A DNA stretch of 64,000 nucleotides from Aristolochia californica. Lineage: Eukaryota > Streptophyta > Magnoliopsida > Piperales > Aristolochiaceae. Of this stretch, positions 62,699 through 64,000 are shown piece by piece. The number at the start of each line of letters is the position of its first letter. The first letter of the stretch is position 1. The stretch spans positions 32,146,908 to 32,210,907 of the forward strand of contig JARWKL010000002.1 of assembly GCA_029961685.1 (NCBI GenBank). The letters are read 5' to 3'. The notes beneath the pieces are model-generated. The model saw only the letters and a program-made list of their open reading frames with translations, searched no databases and was not told the DNA's origin. The position numbers and the translations under genes were made by a program.

Positions 62699-64000
62699 GG
62701 ATCCATTGGTCATTTCCATCTTTAACATATTTCATGCATGCATATCCATATTTAAAAAAAGTGTAGAAATCTCTTTCTTTTAAAAGCTATTAGGGTTAAC
62801 TAGTGTAATTTCCACAACTTGGGTAAAAAAACTTGTGTTCTTTTGAGGTGTGTGAATAAATTTTCCTTAATTACATTTTTTATTCTTTTAAATTTTTTCC
62901 TTACAAAAACTCTAAAATTTTCAATTTGTTGTGATCTATTTGCCATCTTGTCAAAATTGTTTACAAGATGTAGGAAAAGGGAAAACTCTAGTTTTGATTT
63001 AAGAAAAAAATATGCAACTAAAATTGAAATGCACAAATGTAGAGAGAGAGATAATTCCAAAGAGTGTCTTTAACTTTTAGGGATTGTAAACTTTTTAGTT
63101 TTTATATATATGGTTTTGCAATTGTCAGGAAAAGGGGGACGCGAGGGCTTTTTAACTGAGTGTTGACTCCCAATCCATAAGTCATTTCTTACTAAAATTT
63201 GGCTTGTTACGCATGATTGATCGATAAATAACTTTAAAATCATCTAGAATTGTTAGGTCAGCTTTTTGTAAATGGGCAAAATAATGGCTTGTTTGACTCA
63301 GGTAAATATCCCACGCTCGTTCACTTGAGCATTTAATGAGCATTTGTTATTCTCTTTAAAAGGTTTGGATCCATAGGTCATTTGCATCCTTAACATGTTT
63401 CAAGCATGCATATCCATTTTTAAAACATGTGTAGAAATCTTTTTCTTATAAAATTCCAAGCTATTAGGGTTGAACTAGTGGAATTTCGAAAACTTGGTTA
63501 ACAAAAATGTTGTGGGCATTTGTGGTGGGTGAATAAATTTTCTTTAATTACATTTGTTATTCTTTTAAATTTTCAGTTTGTTGTGTTCTATTTTCCATCT
63601 TGTCAAAATTGTTTGCAAGATGAAGGGAAAGTGAAAACTCTAGTTTTGATTTAAGAAAAAAACATACATCTAAAATGGAAATGCACAAAAGTAGAGAGAG
63701 AGGTAATTCAAAAGAGTGTCTGTTACTTTGAAGGATTTTAAACTCTTTTTACTTTTTATATATCAGGTTTTGCAATCATCAGGTAAAGGGGGAGGCGAGG
63801 GATTTTTAACTGAGAGTTGACTCCCAATCCATAAGTCATTTCTTTAAAAAATATAGCCTGTTACGCATGATTGACCGATAAATCACTTTAAAATCATCTA
63901 TGATTGTTAGGTCTACTTTTTGTAAATGGGCAAAAAAATGGCTTGTTAGACTTGGGTAAAATATCCATCCCACACGTTCACTTGAGAATTTAATGAGCAT
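62699..64000. repeat. Satellite segment 16 (window end)
   Basis: The 62699 unit starts A-like (GGTAAAAAAACTTGTGTTC) but continues as B (CCTTAATTAC, CTCTAG, TAACTTTTAGGG), so it is another recombinant. It lost about 10 bp near 62,785. The last unit, from 63367, is B and is cut by the window end. About 25 bp of the AAACTCTAAAATTTTC element is missing near 63,571. Confidence 0.93.

Larger units (their letters stand above)
1..64000. repeat. Satellite DNA array, ~677-bp monomer
   Basis: The whole window is a tandem array in one orientation. Every unit can be recognised by the same ordered landmarks: GGATCCATAGGTCATTTGCA, CTTTAACATGTTTCAAGC, TTAAAACATGTGTAGAAATC, GAACTAGTGGAATTTCC, GTGTGTGAATAAATTTT, AAACTCTAAAATTTTCATTT, CATCTTGTCAAAATTG, AGAGAGATAATTCC, AGGGATTGTAAACTC, a G-rich box, GTGTTGACTCCCAATCC, CATGATTGACCGATAAATC, AATGGGCAAAATAATGGC, GGGTAAATATCCCACC and GTTCACTTGAGAATTTAATG. 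Ninety-six phase points were placed by hand. The array is cut by both window ends, so its real length is unknown. No foreign insertion, transposon or gene island interrupts it. A large eukaryotic heterochromatic or centromeric satellite is the best reading; the family name and host are not recognised. Confidence 0.97.

Noticed and set aside
1..64000. CRISPR array or bacterial origin
   Set aside because: The repeats are ~677 bp long with no short direct repeats and unique spacers, no cas genes and no prokaryotic operons. Base composition and organisation are those of eukaryotic satellite DNA.
1..64000. 5S rDNA or other tandem RNA gene array, since unit size would fit
   Set aside because: No 5S internal control regions or conserved ~120-bp RNA gene could be seen, and the divergence between units is spread over the whole unit with no conserved core.
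1..64000. Transposable element or LTR inside the array
   Set aside because: All length outliers were accounted for by deletion, poly-G growth or satellite-derived duplication. No terminal repeats, target duplications or coding remnants were found.
1..64000. CENP-B box
   Set aside because: I looked for the TTCG...A..CGGG pattern in the unit and found no convincing match. The ACTCGGGTAAA element has only part of it.

Overview
The window holds no recognisable gene. From the first base to the last it is one uninterrupted, head-to-tail array of a single AT-rich satellite DNA family (roughly 70% A+T by eye), and it runs off both ends. Taking a GGATCC-like hexamer that occurs once per unit as the phase marker, I placed 96 marker positions (one inferred, where the marker is deleted). 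The usual spacing is 674-680 bp, with a mode near 677 bp. Outliers run from 481 to 829 bp and are explained by internal deletions, short duplications or poly-G growth. This size, the divergence between units and the higher-order organisation are typical of eukaryotic heterochromatic or (peri)centromeric satellites. Frequent CpG to TpG/CpA differences between units suggest a genome with cytosine methylation, such as a plant or an animal. I cannot name the species or match the satellite to a published family from the sequence alone.

Unit types. Two monomer types alternate over most of the window. Type A carries GATAAAAAAAC, TTGTGTTCATTTGAGG, CTTTACTTAC, GATCAGGGGAAAG, CTCAAG, TAATTTTTAGGG, TATATTTTATTTTG and GGGAAAAGG. 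Type B carries GATAACAAAAC, TTGTGATCATTTGTGG, CCTTAATTAC, GATGAAGGGAAAG, CTCTAG, TAACTTTTAGGG, ATATCAGG and GGGTAAAGG. The basic higher-order repeat is therefore an A-B dimer of about 1,354 bp. Two subfamilies are visible: A2 (CCCTAACTAGGA, GAGATGTG, GTCGTGATC) and B2 (GATGAAGGGGAAG, TTGAGAGAGATAATGCC, ACCGAGTGTTGAC).

Layout. 1-12.6 kb: mostly A-B alternation with several shortened units. 12.6-19.4 kb: regular alternation with A2 units. 19.4-25.0 kb: a deletion-rich stretch. 25.0-29.1 kb: a diverged copy of 12.6-15.2 kb, followed by further units. 29.1-33.1 kb: the cleanest recently repeated dimers. 33.1-41.2 kb: regular, with pieces repeated at about 2.0, 3.4, 11.4 and 40.1 kb offsets. 41.2-44.6 kb: loss of alternation and two short insertions. 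44.6-50.5 kb: a four-unit block repeated at 2,660 bp. 50.5-64 kb: alternation with a 300-bp deletion, two very long poly-G tracts and an 829-bp recombinant unit.

Each unit has one G-rich box on the plus strand, one hairpin-like palindrome in most A tails, and two short internal direct repeats. Short minus-strand open frames recur because the repeat recurs, and I do not call them genes. The interest lies in how the array evolved (unequal exchange, segmental copying, A/B recombinants, poly-G growth), not in a coded pathway.
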